Translations under genes and position numbers: made by a program
The notes under the pieces: model-generated
Database searches by the model: none
What the model saw: the letters and a program-made list of their open reading frames with translations, nothing else
Told to the model about the DNA's origin: nothing
Shown here: one piece after another, positions 23,081 to 35,259 of the stretch
Numbering within the stretch: position 1 is the stretch's first letter
How the letters are laid out: every line of letters begins with the position of its first letter
Origin: Blattamonas nauphoetae
Lineage: Eukaryota > Preaxostyla > Oxymonadida
DNA: 64,000 nucleotides
Direction: 5' to 3'
Assembly (NCBI GenBank): GCA_033064195.1
Contig: JARBJD010000137.1
Coordinates: 62,001-126,000 of the forward strand

Positions 23081-23475
23081 TTCAACAAACCAAGGCTTCT
23101 CTTCAGGGAGATCGGTCCTAGTAAGTTTATAATGGGGTCGGTCCACAAATGAACCAACCAAAAAAGATCACTTCGCTATTGGAAGTTTTAATACTTACTT
23201 TATTCCAATCACCTAGGTAAAAACCAAAAGGTGATGGAGACTGTCGAAAGCGACGGGAAGGAAGCAAAAATGTCTCAATGGTCTGATCGCAGAAAATCCT
23301 CAACGAGGAACAAAAAACTGCGCCAGTTGCCAGAACAGAGTCCAAAGGAACTCGAGAAAGCATCTGCTCTCCTCGCGGCTTGTGGAAGCAGGGACAATAA
23401 GAGAAGCCTTGGTTTGTTGAAAGCACCGCCCCTTCGGTAGGTGCATTCCAAACCTTCGGCTTCTCTTCAGGGAGT
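23081..23475. repeat. Rearranged repeat with inverted arms, also present near 31.8 kb
   Basis: Bases 23081-23102 (TTCAACAAACCAAGGCTTCT...) are inverted at 23401-23421. The string GGCTTCTCTTCAGGGAG occurs directly at 23094-23110 and 23458-23474. The two halves of a 95-bp unit that is contiguous at 31795-31891 occur here separated and in permuted order, with about 300 bp between them. It may be a non-autonomous element inserted into, or recombined with, an older repeat. No coding function is supported. Confidence 0.55.
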
Positions 23476-23993
23476 CTTGAAAAGAACACAAAAGAAAACA
23501 TAATGAATGAAATGAAGGAAGGACATATCCGTGTCGTGTTGCTTGTTGAGTGACACCTCGTCAATGTTGGGGACCGTGATTCCCCTTTTTGGGGGCTGCC
23601 ATCAGGTCGCGGGAGATGCAGAGTTGTCCGTTCGGAAGATGAAAGAACAGGACATGTGCCCTTCAATAACCTCAAATGGATTCAACGCGATGGTTGGCGG
23701 GTCATCGACGGAAGTGGCAACTTTTCACGCTCGCCTGAGCGGAAACACTGATCAGGCTTCTCTGGTTGCACGTCGGGAAGAGGGACTATTCCGTGCAACG
23801 AGGAAGAAGTGGACGACTTGTGGATGAGGACTGTTTTTAAAGGTGATCTTGCTTCAATAGATTCTGAGCTCGTAGATTCGCACAAGCTGGGCTTGTCCCT
23901 TTGATACAGAACCGGGTGAACATTCAGCATTCACTATGAGTGGGAGATTCACAGTGAGCAGCATTCCCATCAAGGATATAGCGAAGATGAGGC

Positions 23994-24335
23994 GCGCATT
24001 TGATCAGTGATATTGGGATCTTGCCAGGCGGTATGCTCGTTCCCAATGAGGGAGGTCCTGCGCCGACAGAGAGGGAGCTCATTCGATCAGTGACTTTGGA
24101 ATCATGCCAGGCGGTATGCTCGTTCCCAATGAGGGAGGTCCTGCGCCGACAGAGAGGGAGCTCATTCGATCAGTGACTTTGGAATCATGCCAGGCGGTAT
24201 GCTCGTTCCCAATGAGGGAGGTCCAGCGCCGACAGAGAGGGAGCTCATTCGATCAGTGACTTTGGAATCATGCCAGGCGGTATGCTCGTTCCCAATGAGG
24301 GAGGTCCTGCGCCGACAGAGAGGGAGCTCACGCGA
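23994..24335 (+). repeat. 83-bp tandem repeat, about four units
   Basis: The string CGCCGACAGAG recurs at 24061, 24144, 24227 and 24310, exactly 83 bp apart. Units contain GCCAGGCGGTATGCTCGTTC and AATGAGGGAGGT. The first unit is the most divergent and the later ones are nearly identical. The period is not a multiple of three and no frame runs through, so it is a non-coding minisatellite. There are no unique spacers, so it is not a CRISPR array. Confidence 0.9.
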
Positions 24336-24572
24336 ATTCTCGCTTTAGAGATCTTATAATCCAGCTATAAGTGGTCAGTACAGTCTCGGTCACATGGGTT
24401 CGCGGAAGGAGGATGACATTCTCCTCCTTCATTTCACATGCTCTTTCATTATATCCCATTTTTTGTCACAAATGACTCTTCGACAAACCGGAAAAAGTGT
24501 CTTCTGATGCGTGAAGCGAAAAATAAAAAGAATATGGGTTCATCTCCTCCACCCACAAACAGTTCCACATTT

Positions 24573-25583
24573 TCAATAATGTGTCCAATATCCTTTGTTG
24601 TCAATTACTTCATTGATCCTCCTCGGCATTGACAGGATTGAAGATTGAACACAGTTCAGAAGGTCCCGATTCCAAACACTTCTGATGGCCAGTCTCAGTT
24701 CGTCAGTGGTATGAAGTGCTCTTTTGTTCAGCTTATTTTTCAGAGTGCGCCAGACATTCTCAATTGGTGAGAGATCTGGACTTTGGGGAGGCCAGACCAA
24801 AGTTGAAAATGGTTGTTTGGCGATCCAACTTTGGATGCGCTTTGAGGAGTGTTTTGGGTCGTTATCCTGCTGAAATACGAACGGTTGTTCACAAAGTGAC
24901 ATACCATTGTCGTGAACGTGTGTTCTAACAATTTTGTGATATTGCTTTTGCTCTAGGTTGCCTTTGATGAACACCAAACTTCCAACACCGCCCCAGCCGA
25001 TGCAACCCCAAACCATCAGATGGACAGAATGTTTCACAGTATGTAGAACACACTTCTCATTGAATTCTTCACCTTTTCTCCGCCAAACGTACACTTTTCC
25101 CTTCGGTTCACGCAAACAGATCATTGCTTCATCACTCCACAACACCCGTTTCCAATCCTGTTCTCCCCACATCAGGTGTTCACGCGCAAACAATAGCCGC
25201 TTTTCGACGTTGGTGGCTCGAAGGAGTGGTTTGTGTTTCGCTGGGCATTGCGAGATCCCGTCCTCCTTTCCACGTCTACCAATGGTAGACTCCGAAACAT
25301 TGATGTGGTGTGACTTCAAGAGTTTTTCTTTGATTTCTTTCTTCGTCTTAAAGCGATTGCACTCAATCTCCGCAAGGATCACGGCATCCTCACGCACGGT
25401 TGTACACCGTTCGTATGTCCTTTTCGTCTTCTTATTCGATCTTGGATTCTTCAGCCAGGCTTTTATGAAGCTCCGTATTGTGCTTTCCGGTCTATGAAGT
25501 TGTCTTGCAATCATAGCTACCGTTTTCCCTGCCCTCCGCATCAACGTAGTCGATTTAACCCGCAACTCCGGATTAACCCACAC
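24573..25583 (-). CDS. Tc1-type (DD34E) transposase
   Basis: The 336-residue frame has the Tc1 blocks in order: an N-terminal helix-turn-helix (RRAGKTVAMIARQL, about residues 16-29), WSDEAM with the first Asp, FQQDNDPKHSS with the second, and WPPQSPDLSPIENVW with the final Glu. Exactly 34 residues separate the second Asp from that Glu, giving DD34E. Length is typical of a complete Tc1 protein. The frame opens with GTG at 25581-25583; the first ATG is the methionine at residue 15 (near 25541), just before the helix-turn-helix. No stop interrupts the frame. I could not find terminal inverted repeats by eye. It is transcribed away from the minisatellite at 25.9 kb. Confidence 0.88.
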   Translation of the reverse strand: MWVNPELRVKSTTLMRRAGKTVAMIARQLHRPESTIRSFIKAWLKNPRSNKKTKRTYERCTTVREDAVILAEIECNRFKTKKEIKEKLLKSHHINVSESTIGRRGKEDGISQCPAKHKPLLRATNVEKRLLFAREHLMWGEQDWKRVLWSDEAMICLREPKGKVYVWRRKGEEFNEKCVLHTVKHSVHLMVWGCIGWGGVGSLVFIKGNLEQKQYHKIVRTHVHDNGMSLCEQPFVFQQDNDPKHSSKRIQSWIAKQPFSTLVWPPQSPDLSPIENVWRTLKNKLNKRALHTTDELRLAIRSVWNRDLLNCVQSSILSMPRRINEVIDNKGYWTHY

Positions 25584-25873
25584 CCTGGATCTGGGACCCA
25601 GAATTCGGATATATTCGATATTGCATCGTTATTTTGCCGTTATTTCATATTATTTCATAGGAATCTGTTCTGGAGAACGCTTAATCTCATGAAATGAACA
25701 AGAAAAGAGGGTTGATCAAGATCTCAACACAAAAATGAAACGAAATGGGAATCGAACTTTTGGAAAGGATATTTCGACATTTGGCGATGCTGAGATGACG
25801 GGAGGTGTCAGCTGGGCCCGAATGAGTGAAACAGTCGAGTTGAGAATAGTGAGTGCTCGAGAGATGAGTGGAG

Positions 25874-26125
25874 TGAAGGCGGAAGGAGGGCAGAGTGGGC
25901 GAGATGGTGAAAGGAGGGCAGAGTGGGCGACAGGGCGGAAGGAGGGCAGAGTGGACGACAGGGCGGAAGGAGGGCAGAGTGGACGACAGGGCGGAAGGAG
26001 GGCAGAGTGGACGACAGGGCGGAAGGAGGGCAGAGTGGACGACAGGGCGGAAGGAGGGCAGAGTGGACGACAGGGCGGAAGGAGGGCAGAGTGGACGACA
26101 GGGTTGAAGGGGGCAGAGTGGGCGA
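25874..26125 (+). repeat. 28-bp minisatellite, about nine units
   Basis: The unit contains GCGGAAGGAGGGCAGAGTGG followed by ACGACAGG. AGGGCAGAGTGG recurs every 28 bp about nine times, with the outer units slightly diverged (GGGCGAGA in place of GGACGACA). Because 28 is not a multiple of three and the unit lacks stops, long spurious frames run through it on both strands. Confidence 0.9.
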
Positions 26126-26831
26126 GATGTTTCAACGAATGATTCGAGCTCGTCCTGCGAGTTGTGTGAGGGCTCCTGAAATGGTTGCACAGCAAAAGAA
26201 TCGTTGAGATCGAACGTTTTGAAGGGAGTGAGTCAGTTTTGTTTCTTTTGACCAATCTGATCCGGTCATACCATCATCCTCAGCTTGCTCCTCTGTATTG
26301 TAAACTTGACGTGATGGTGTTGATTTCCGTGTTGGTGAGAATGGTGAAAAGCAGGATCCTTGTGAGAGACAGAATCAGTCTCATTCTCAATCAAATCACG
26401 TGGTTGGAGTAGCTTCGTAAGAATCTGCTCCATCAGTCCGAGTGGGATATCATTGCATCACAAACTTGTCGAGCAGCCAGATGGGATCGAGTTTGAGAGT
26501 ATTGGAGAGAGTGTGTCGCTGTCGCTGGTTTGGTGCTTGTCGTGTGAGATCGGATGTGTCCAGAGAGATGAGAAGTCTGAGTTGGATTATTGTTTAAGTG
26601 TATTTGGCGAAAGGTTGGCGTGGGAGGATGGAGAAACGTGGACGAGTGACGTTGGCTGAAACAGCGGGACAGACAGGAAGACGCCCAAAAGTTTAGTGTT
26701 TTGGTAGGACTGTTGACATAAATTTGAGCAAATGAGGCGATTGTATGAAGTGTGAACGGAGATACGAGGAAGGGATGGTGATGGAGAGTGAATGGGAAGA
26801 ATTGGAGGGGAAGAGTGGTGGTAGGCAGTGT

Positions 26832-27673
26832 TTAGGACGATGAAGATGAAAGATTTTTTGATGAAAACGAAAGCAATGAGAGAGTGGATTGAATTGTCGC
26901 GAATACGAAGAGCCAGACGGAATCGAGTCGAGAGAAGTGCGTATGCTGGACATAAATCGAGATTAGTGGACTCGAGAACGGACGAGTGGATTGAAGGAGA
27001 ATAATGGAATCCAAGAGATTGAAGAGATCTTGCGATTTCTGCTCAATTTGGGAATTCTGAGGCGTCGACGAGAGGATCGTGGCGGTTGGAGTCTGATGAA
27101 TATGATGGTTCTTAAAGTCAGCAATGAGGAGCGACAACGTCTGTTGCAGAGAATCCAGGGTGAAAGGGCTGAGTGAAACTTCTGCGGGGCCAGAGGGAGT
27201 GACAAGCTGAACATGCTCAGGAAACATGCGGCTTTCATCTATTCTTGTGATCTCCTTCAAAAGTGACGTGCGTTTGCATTTCCGCCGAGATTGCTCGATA
27301 TCCACGCCCAAGGTATTTCTTGATTCAGGAGATCCCTCCAACGAGAGAAGACTCATCGACTCGGTCACGAGTTCTAGCATCATTTCAATCGTAATTTGAT
27401 TGGTTTTCCGTCGATTCATATGTATCCGTAAAAAGTTTTGGTGACGATGTCCAAAATGATCGGAATGAGGACGAACAGAGCGGACAACTCGAAGCGTGAG
27501 CAATTCCTCCCAAAATGCGATTCACGATGCATAATAATCAGTGTTTTGAGAAGGTAGAGAGTATCTCCGATAAATCCTTCATTGATGCTGGATGCTTCCA
27601 GACTCACAGCAGCTGAGATCTGGAAGAGTTTGTGTTCAAAACAAGAATCAGCAAATACGTGTTGGGTATTCAC
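26832..27673 (-). CDS. Hypothetical protein, probably split by an intron or frameshift
   Basis: Two minus-strand frames overlap: 27416-27673 (starts MNTQHVFADSCFEHK, contains FIGDTLYLLKTLIIMH) and 26832-27503 (contains NQITIEMMLELVTESMSLL and ends in a Ser run). Both are rich in Leu, Ile and Ser with predicted helices, resembling the long helical proteins encoded at 41.8-45.3 kb. A splice between 27350 and 27500 would be needed to make one protein, but I could not find a convincing donor and acceptor, so a frameshifted pseudogene is equally possible. No known domain is recognised. Confidence 0.35.
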
Positions 27674-27729
27674 AAGAGATGTGAGGGAGATTCGAGTTGA
27701 GAGAGAGATTGTTCGTCCGTGAGTATATC

Positions 27730-30700
27730 AGTTTGTTTTAAGACAGGTGGAGTCATTTTTTTGTACAAAAATTAACCCACAATGAGAACTTTCGAAATGA
27801 TGAAGTAAAATTTAGAGGTAATCATTTGAATTTAGACTTTAATGATGATTCGTACTTGATTCCGAAAAGATGAACACACAAGTTAACTTCGGTTGTTAGA
27901 ATATGGAGTTGCGGGTTTTCCCGAAGTTGCGTGTTTATCCGATGATGTTCAAAAGGATCTCCTTTTTAACTTGAGGACTTAGGTTCCATCTTTTACGCTT
28001 CTACAGAATTGGAAAGGAGAATGGAATGGAACAGGAATACATTTTTTAAGGGCAAACGAGGCACCATTGAACTCCTTTTTCGATCAGCATGTACGAGAGT
28101 TTTGATTCGTTCGTTTTCTACTACAGATATGTGCATCAGTGTTTTCTTTCCAACCCAACTCATACTCACATCTAACTTTCATTTTAATCCATGTCATTTC
28201 ACTTCAAACAGTCTCAATATTTTGGTCGACACTTTTTCAACTTTCTGGGTCAGATCAAGTCCACCGTGTTCCTGCAAAAATGGTGAGTGTCGAAGAGCTA
28301 GCTCGATTTGAAATGATGAACAAACCATAAAAATGTGAAAAGAAAGAAGTGATGAAGTCGGATGTAATCGCGAAGTCATGTGATTTCGACTGTATTTCCG
28401 TTGTTCAAACATTTCTCCCTAGGAGCCGATTCTGACATCTAACATCACAGTTGGATTGCTTCTTCTGTTGATCAAGGGGTCACAGTGATTGAAACCGTTG
28501 GGAAGCCGATAAAGACAAGACACATCTCCCGTTGGATCGGTTCACTTCCTTCACTGTGATAAGAGTGCTCGCATACACCGATATCGCCATCGCTGATGAA
28601 TGCCACGAAGGACCAAACTGCATGTCGAAATGCTGTCTGCACAATATGCCGAAGTCATAGCAAAGAATTAGAAGAGTCTGTTCTGTCTGCAGCGAAAGAT
28701 AAGCTGATAAAGGGGACACCAAATTCCGCCACAGTCACTCGTGTTCCGACAAAGAACACTCCACCCAGACCGATTCAACCAACCAATCCCAACCAGCCGT
28801 CTCCAGCCAATGTTTCTCTTTCCGTCGTCAGCGACGATCTGGATGATGACATGAAGGGAAGTGACGAAGGACAATGTGTCTGCCAGCAAGCTTAGAAGGA
28901 CTCAACGACGACGATTTTTGGGCGAATCTGGAATTGTGTTGCGGATGACCTCAATCATTGTGAGAGAGCACTGTCGAAAAGTGTCGAAGAGCACACGACC
29001 ACATCATGGACAACCACTGTCCATATATGATCCTGATTCTGACCGTGTATACAAGAACAGGATGCGGTAAGTGTGACTCGAGTCAGCCAATATTATCTGG
29101 AGGAGCTTGTCATCTGACAGTGGACAGGATGGACTAGTTAGGATAACGACGATCAATGATTCGTCAGGCTTGCAAGGAAGACGAAGCCTGACAGGGTGAG
29201 TAGCTCGTTCATGAACGAGGAGGTGATGAAAATGAGGCAATGCAAGAGGCCTGATTCAGGGTTCTCAATGGAGATGGGACGTCTGCTGGGATGAGAGGTT
29301 TTCGAGAAGATTACCGCTACTTCCACCGCTGTCTGGATCCCAAAGAGGTGGATGGTCCTGTTGAGTATAACAGATGGCTTACAGCTTTCATTTCGTGCTT
29401 CAAGACGAGCTGGGGGTGAAAAGAGGTATTGATGACCCTCAACAATGGATTTCCTGTCGAACCCGATTCCTGGAGGCCTTCTTCTTCAACTCTCTGAACT
29501 GGAGCTTCGTGTTTAATGCTCTCGGTGCTCAAGCGATGTCCTGACATCGTAATGTCGTTCCCTGTCAGACAGAGGGAACATTTCGTGACGGTGATGGGCG
29601 AAATACTTCTCCTTCCATGTCCCGAGTGCATCGCAACAATGCGTAGTCGAAAGATGATTCGATGATTCCTTCTGTACGAATGATAACAGCCGTCGATGTC
29701 ATTTGCGTACTGTCAAGATCGATGACTGGCGATGATGACGGATATTTCCTCAGGGAGAGGGTGGTGAAGGTCAACGCTCTCATCGGCTTCTTCCCAGTTC
29801 TCAACGGATGTATGGATCAGCAAGTACCGGTGCGCCTTCTAATTTGAGTCGCTGCTGGAGCAATTGGAACTCTCCCATTTCAGGTCTACTTCGTGAACCT
29901 TACATGTGCGTTTATTGAAGGTCTGGACTGATCGAATGAAACTGACGTGTTTCGGAGTTGGATTGCCGCTGACAGGCGTATAACAATGATTTGTTGTAAT
30001 GAACGGGCAGTACTTCACTATTGTGATTTCTTCACTGTCTCAGGATCAAGAAATGGCCATCTCACAGCTAATGGTCATCGAAGTCAAGCAAGAACAGGAA
30101 AAAAGTGTCGATGTAAACTGCCGGAGTGACCCTCATGTTTGCCCGGCGCTGTTCTCGATAAATTGATGAAGTGGAGAAACTCAGAGTCCAAGTTCGTTGA
30201 GAAAGATGCCTCATGGTCTGATCTGCTAATTGACGAGAGAAACGGGGTTCTAAGTCTTGAAATCCTGTCTGCTCCGGCGTTGATTAATTCACGCCATTCT
30301 CGACTTTGAAATTGGATATGGGAACTACCAGGGAGTTGTTAATGGGAAATGAGACGGTAGAGTGACCACAGCTTTAAATCAAAAGGACTTTTGATCCGAT
30401 GGGCGAGCTGGTCGAATAAGTGTCACTACAAGATTTTCGGACGAATTAATCTGATGATCTAAGTGGTACCAGATGGTGAGCATAACGTATTGGTGATCCA
30501 GTACGACTCCAAGCTATCCAAGCGTCCATAACTGAGCCGAAGATCTAGATGAAGCAGGTTTCACCAGGAAAAGGTATCAACTCCAGAATCAAGAAGTTTC
30601 TCAGCGAAACGTGTATATACTGTCATTATTTGACGAGTTGAGTTTGTTAACATCGTCGGAGAATGGATCGACCTTGTGATGGGGTCAGTTCGGATTTGTC

Positions 30701-32270
30701 TTTGATATAGTCATTCTTCACTGGATAAGACTGTTTTATCGGCTGTTCGTCAGTGTATCGCTAAGTAAGAATGATCATTCGACTTCCCCAACCGACAGAG
30801 GAGTGAGTTGTGATCCGGGGTTTTAGGCGCAGAGAGAAGCGCATTGGAATGCTTACTTTCCCCTTCGACCGATGATCTTCGCTAAATTGTCGGTTTTCTT
30901 CCCTTGTGAAGGAATTAGTCGCCTTTAGGCTGGTTCAGATATCTTCTAAAACGTCATCCCGAATAATTGTATCGTAGAATCTTCTGGGATCCTAGTCTGA
31001 CGTGTAATCGACTGCGGTCACGATTTGTTGATTGCTTTGTGTCGAACAACGTTGATGATACTATACAACGACTCCATCTGGGTACTCGAGGCCGTTCGAA
31101 AATTCCGTGGAGTTGTGCGGGGGTCATCTCATAACTGTGGATATCAGCATCGGCTCATCCACACTTCGTCGAAAATGGAAGGTATCCTGCTCCGTTTCTT
31201 CGACATGGAAACGGACTGAAGGGTGAAAGTCATCTATGATGCTGGTTTCTGTGCCCGACTGATAAAGTGACTCCGAAGTGTCGGAGTTGGATGCTAGAGA
31301 TTTATCTATGCCGCATTCCACACTTCCTCCTTTGACATGTCCTGACAATGTCCTTGCGGTAGCTCTTGTGCATCGCCTTTGTCCCTTCCCTCTTTCCTTG
31401 CGAGGACGGGGTAATTTAAATAGGTTTCATGTGCCAGATGACTTATATTGTGCGTGGAAGCTGTGACTCTAAAGAAGATTGAATTATCGATTCTGATGGC
31501 ATTTGTCGATTGTGATTTGCGAAGCCACCAATTCAGTAAGCGCTTTCAATTTCTGAACTGTTAGGGCGATATACTTGGTGTATGACGAGCACGAGAATAA
31601 CTTTGTGGCATATGAAACAAGAGACAATGTCTAAATTAGTCTCATCTTCCATTCGATCGTTGATGAATGTGTAGTTGATTTGTCGTCTCGTAGGCTGTTT
31701 ACGTTTTGTAAAATACATTTCGTGAGAATGTGGACAAAGGCAATTGCGAAGGAGGAAGTGAAATTGGAGAAGTGTTCGTTTTTAAACGAGCTTTTGTGGA
31801 CCGACCCCATTATAAACTTACAAGGACCGATCTCCCTGAAGAGAAGCCGAAGGTTTGGAATGCACCTACCGAAGGGGCGGTGCAAACAAAGATAATTCTC
31901 GATGTCATCACCACTGTTATCTCTGGTTTGTGACAATTTTCTGCCAGCTGTTGACTTTATTTGTACTTTCTATTTATTATTTTTTGGATATTGCATTCTT
32001 CTGAATCGGAGTCTTGACTTTTTATCACTCAACTCCTTCCTGGTCAGATGTATCCACATTGAAAGAAATTAGTGCTCAAGCCATTCGAAGCGGATTGTTG
32101 GAAGCGTTCTCTGAACGAATGTCCCACAAATACCATCCAACAATCGTCGTCTGTCTTTCTCGACTCAATTTATGAATCTCATCTTTTTTTAATATCAATG
32201 AGTTCAGCCTCTTTTATCCTGCGCATTGTCACTCCATTTGTCATCGGTCCAACAGCCTGACCGAACTCGA
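27730..32270. other. Gene-poor stretch with decayed coding traces
   Basis: No frame over about 110 codons is convincing. At 28596-28895 a plus-strand frame has a Cys-rich start (CRNAVCTICRSHSKE) followed by a Thr/Pro-rich linker and an Asp run, which could be a decayed metal-binding domain. From about 28.9 to 31.5 kb coding-like GC content is broken by frequent stops in all frames, as in an old dead gene or element that I cannot name. A 95-bp repeat unit lies at 31795-31891. I see nothing else. Confidence 0.4.
31795..31891 (-). repeat. Contiguous copy of the repeat seen rearranged near 23.1-23.5 kb
   Basis: On the minus strand it runs from GCACCGCCCCTTCGGTAGGT through GGCTTCTCTTCAGGGAG to a tail with GGGGTCGGTCCACAAA. 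Its two halves occur separately at 23411-23475 and 23094-23150. Confidence 0.7.
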
Positions 32271-34109
32271 ATGAGCGACCTGATCCCCTCCCTTCTCATT
32301 CTCACAAATGTTCGATCCATTACTTTCTTCATCGAATGTATTAACTTGTAGAACAAAGACAATACTTTATCATCAGCTGCCACGAGTTCGATCGGGTCTG
32401 TCATTTTTTCGTGTTATTCTCCATAACCTCAAATCACCACTCTTTTTCAGCTCCATGTGCAAAGAGGGCCTTACAGATGGTAATATCAAAGGAATGATAG
32501 ATACTGGTTTTCTAAAAAGATTACAAACAAGCCTCCAGTTCTCTAAAGATGCTCCAACAATCCTCTCAACTCTCGACGTGCTGGATTCGCTCTGTCCAGC
32601 ACTGAAGAAGCTGCTAAAAGAAGAAGAAACAAAACAAAAGCCCGATCTCTCAGATTCAACCCAAATTGAAGACTATTCGACCATCAGAAGGTGTCAGTAC
32701 GCATTAACGTTGATCCAACAGTCAATCGTGGATTGTATGAGCACTCTGACAGATCGAGAGCTGTCAGATCACTCTGTCGACCAAATTCAAAATAAAATCG
32801 GAGGAATTCTGGTCCGTCACTTCCCACCATCTATTTCAAAGATTGACGCTCCATCATCCCTCAGTGTATCATCTCAAGATGGAAGCAGCTTCACGTCAAT
32901 GCTTGGGAGGGAGGAAGGACGCAAAAAGGAGGAGGTTATTTGTCCCAAATATCATGGGGCAAATGCGATCGAACTCTGGAACAAAGATGGGCATGGGTTC
33001 GGAATGTATGCCCAAGTTCGGAATGTATGTCTTTTTGATTTTCCTCACTATGTTTCAGAGTCCAAAATGCTGAAATATTATGAACGGGTCAAGAGGACAA
33101 ATATACATCATACCACGAAATTTTAGTGATCCTTGATCAGAACTCAGGGACAAAAGGATAAACCAGATCAATCCATGTTTGCGCATTTTTTTTGATCTAT
33201 GATTCGAATTTGACTTCCAAATTCTCGTGATCACTTATATTAGATCCATAGACGAAGCATCTCGATACTATGAAAGAATATTGTGATGAAGAAGAACACA
33301 ATGTGACAGATTTGTGAAAAGTGTCGATCTGACTTTTTTCTCTCATTTCAGCTTCTTTTCATCAATTATTTCAGAAACACCATTAAACTTGTTTTTTAAG
33401 GATGATGCAATATGTTAGAAAAGTGACGTACTACATACTCGTGAAAGAATCCCATTCCTTTTTCTTTTCATGTTTTTGACACTGTCACTGAATGAATCTT
33501 GACTTGATGCTGATTATCCCACTCACTGATAGTCTTTTAATCAGATTTTCAAATTTCGAGAAAGAGTGATGACCACAAACAAAAAGATTGGGATCTGTCG
33601 AAGTCGACGAGACGGACCAGAACAGAGACACTTTCCACATTAACCACTTTGACTCCAACCATTATATCCCGATGTGCCCTTTTTGTCCACTTTCACTTCA
33701 TGTTCATTCATTTCTCTCTCATTTTATGTGAAAAGTGAGTTGAAATCAATGGATCAAAGTGAAAAAGTGAAAAAAGTCGACTTCCCGCACTTCCCAAGAC
33801 TTGATCAGTCATTGGAAACTCGAGGCATACATACCGAACCAGGGCATACATGCCGAACTTCAGGCATATAAACCGAACTTGGGCATACATACCGAACCCA
33901 TGCCCAAAGATGCCTTCACTCTTCTTGGCCTGTTAAGCTGTGTCCAGTCGAGGTGGCAATGTCCAGTCCAATGTCCAGTCTCCTATTTAGGAGCCGAGGG
34001 AGTTCAGAAAACCGGGCAATGGGTGAAATCCAAGTCATTGCAACAAAATGACTCGAAACGACAAGGGAAGGTGTTCTGTGGGCAGATTAGAGATATGTCA
34101 GCAGATTGA
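32271..34109 (+). pseudogene. Small helical protein gene with micro-introns, interrupted by a TIR element
   Basis: Proposed exons are 32271-32309, 32352-32410 and 32451-32988 continuing at 33912-34109. The introns are 42 nt (GTTCGATC...TTGTAG) and 40 nt (GTGTTATT...TTTTCAG), and all phases agree. The start ATG at 32271 gives MSDLIPSLLILTNNKDN. The body is predicted alpha-helical (TGFLKRLQTS, STLDVLDSLCPALKKLL) and looks like an armadillo/HEAT-type protein, but I recognise no defined family. Exon 3 is split by a 917-bp element; ignoring it and one AAAGAT restores Leu-Trp-Asn-Lys-Asp-Ala-Phe-Thr in frame. As it stands the transcript would leave the host frame inside the element and end at 33126. 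A further intron ending TTTAG near 33990 is possible. Confidence 0.6.
32989..33905. mobile_element. 917-bp TIR element with 6-bp target duplication (AAAGAT)
   Basis: Its inverted ends of about 40 bp start GGGCATGGGTTCGG and include iterations of GTTCGG(A/T)ATGTATGCC. AAAGAT flanks it at 32983-32988 and 33906-33911. The right end has extra iterations of the motif (33828-33905), so the ends are themselves short tandem arrays. It has no coding capacity. A 6-bp duplication excludes mariner and typical hAT elements but does not identify the superfamily. Confidence 0.75.
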
Positions 34110-34700
34110 GGTCAATTGTGTCCGGAGAACTGAATTATCGGATGGAAATGGGATGATCATTCCAAACCACATCCTTTTCTCCTCGAATTATCAATTCTAC
34201 AAACATATTCTTGCAGCAATGATCTCAAAGATGGAATAATTGATATGGCGAGGGTGGATATCAGAACCTGGCTGGTAAAAATGACACAAGGCAAAACAGT
34301 GTGATTAGTGACGAATTAAGTGAAAAGAAGACAAAAGATACGGCAGCCGACCTTCAGCTTGTTGTGATTCTTCTGAATTTCCTTCGACGATTGGCTCAGT
34401 CTATTTTAGGGCTGGTTGAGATCTTACAAACATCAACAGCGCGTCTATGTTCGTTCTTCCTCGCATCCCCTTCCTTGTTTGCTTTTCATTCACCGTCACT
34501 CCCTGTTCAGATCGAAGCGAGCGTCCAAGAATCTTTGATTCCCCTCCTTTCCGATTTTCGCAAGTGTGATCATCAAGGCCATGTACAAGTAGAAATACGC
34601 CGAGTTCGAAGAGACCAGAACACAAATTCAGTCCAGGGTGTCTGTGTATGACCAAAAAAGAGTAGGTGAGACCGTTAACAAGTGTGATCATGATTTAGAG
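34110..34700. other. Intergenic, nothing recognised
   Basis: Only short frames are present, including a plus-strand one at 34301-34651 with no recognisable motif. I see no repeats or RNA genes. Confidence 0.4.
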
Positions 34701-35250
34701 GAAGGTCTTGAGGAAAGCGATTGTGAAGAATACCCTGTTGAAGAAGCTGTGTTCAACGACGTTGACTTCGTTGGAGCATTGTCGTGTGGGGGGAAATGTT
34801 GAATTCTGGAGGTTAAGGAGAAAGATTTTGAAGAACGGAGATATCTCTTGAGAGGACAATGAAGATGAGATGAAATTTCTGGGAATTCATTCTGACAAAC
34901 CTTGTATCGATGATAAATTCTTCTCTTCCATTGTTTTCGCAAAGTATTTCATTGTCCTGAACTTTCGGTTCTTCTTTCTTCTCGACTTGTTTTGTTGATT
35001 CCTTATTTTCTTCACCGATTGATTCGGCCATCGTTTGATCAGTTAGAGTTACAACAAGTGCAACAGTGTGTTCTTGTTCAATCTTGTTCTGGCTGGGTTC
35101 TGGAGACTTCACTTCCTTTGGAATCACAACTGTCTTCGAATCTTTCTTCTCATCATCTGATTCCATATTCCTAGCTACCATCTCCTCTGATTCTTGCCTC
35201 TTCGCCTTGGCCTGTTTCGCGATCTGCTCAAATCTCCCCTTAACTCCCGA
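34701..35250 (-). CDS. Hypothetical Lys/Glu-rich protein (partial gene model)
   Basis: Minus-strand frame 34813-35181 continues upstream without a stop to about 35250 (GRFEQIAKQAKAKRQESEE). It has alternating Lys and Glu blocks (NKESTKQVEKKEEPK), suggesting a coiled-coil or disordered charged protein. A second frame at 34688-34942 overlaps its 3' part and may be joined by a short intron. The 5' exon is not identified; CATATAG near 35252 could be an acceptor. No family is recognised. Confidence 0.3.
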
Positions 35251-35259
35251 TCTATATGT

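Noticed and set aside
23994-24335. CRISPR-like array
   Set aside because: Units are 83 bp, contiguous, with no unique spacers, in a eukaryotic setting; it is a tandem repeat.
25716-26255. Long frames (up to 179 codons) on both strands over the 28-bp repeat
   Set aside because: They arise because the repeat unit lacks stops; sequences such as PPCRPLCPPSALSSTLP simply translate the minisatellite and have no support outside it.
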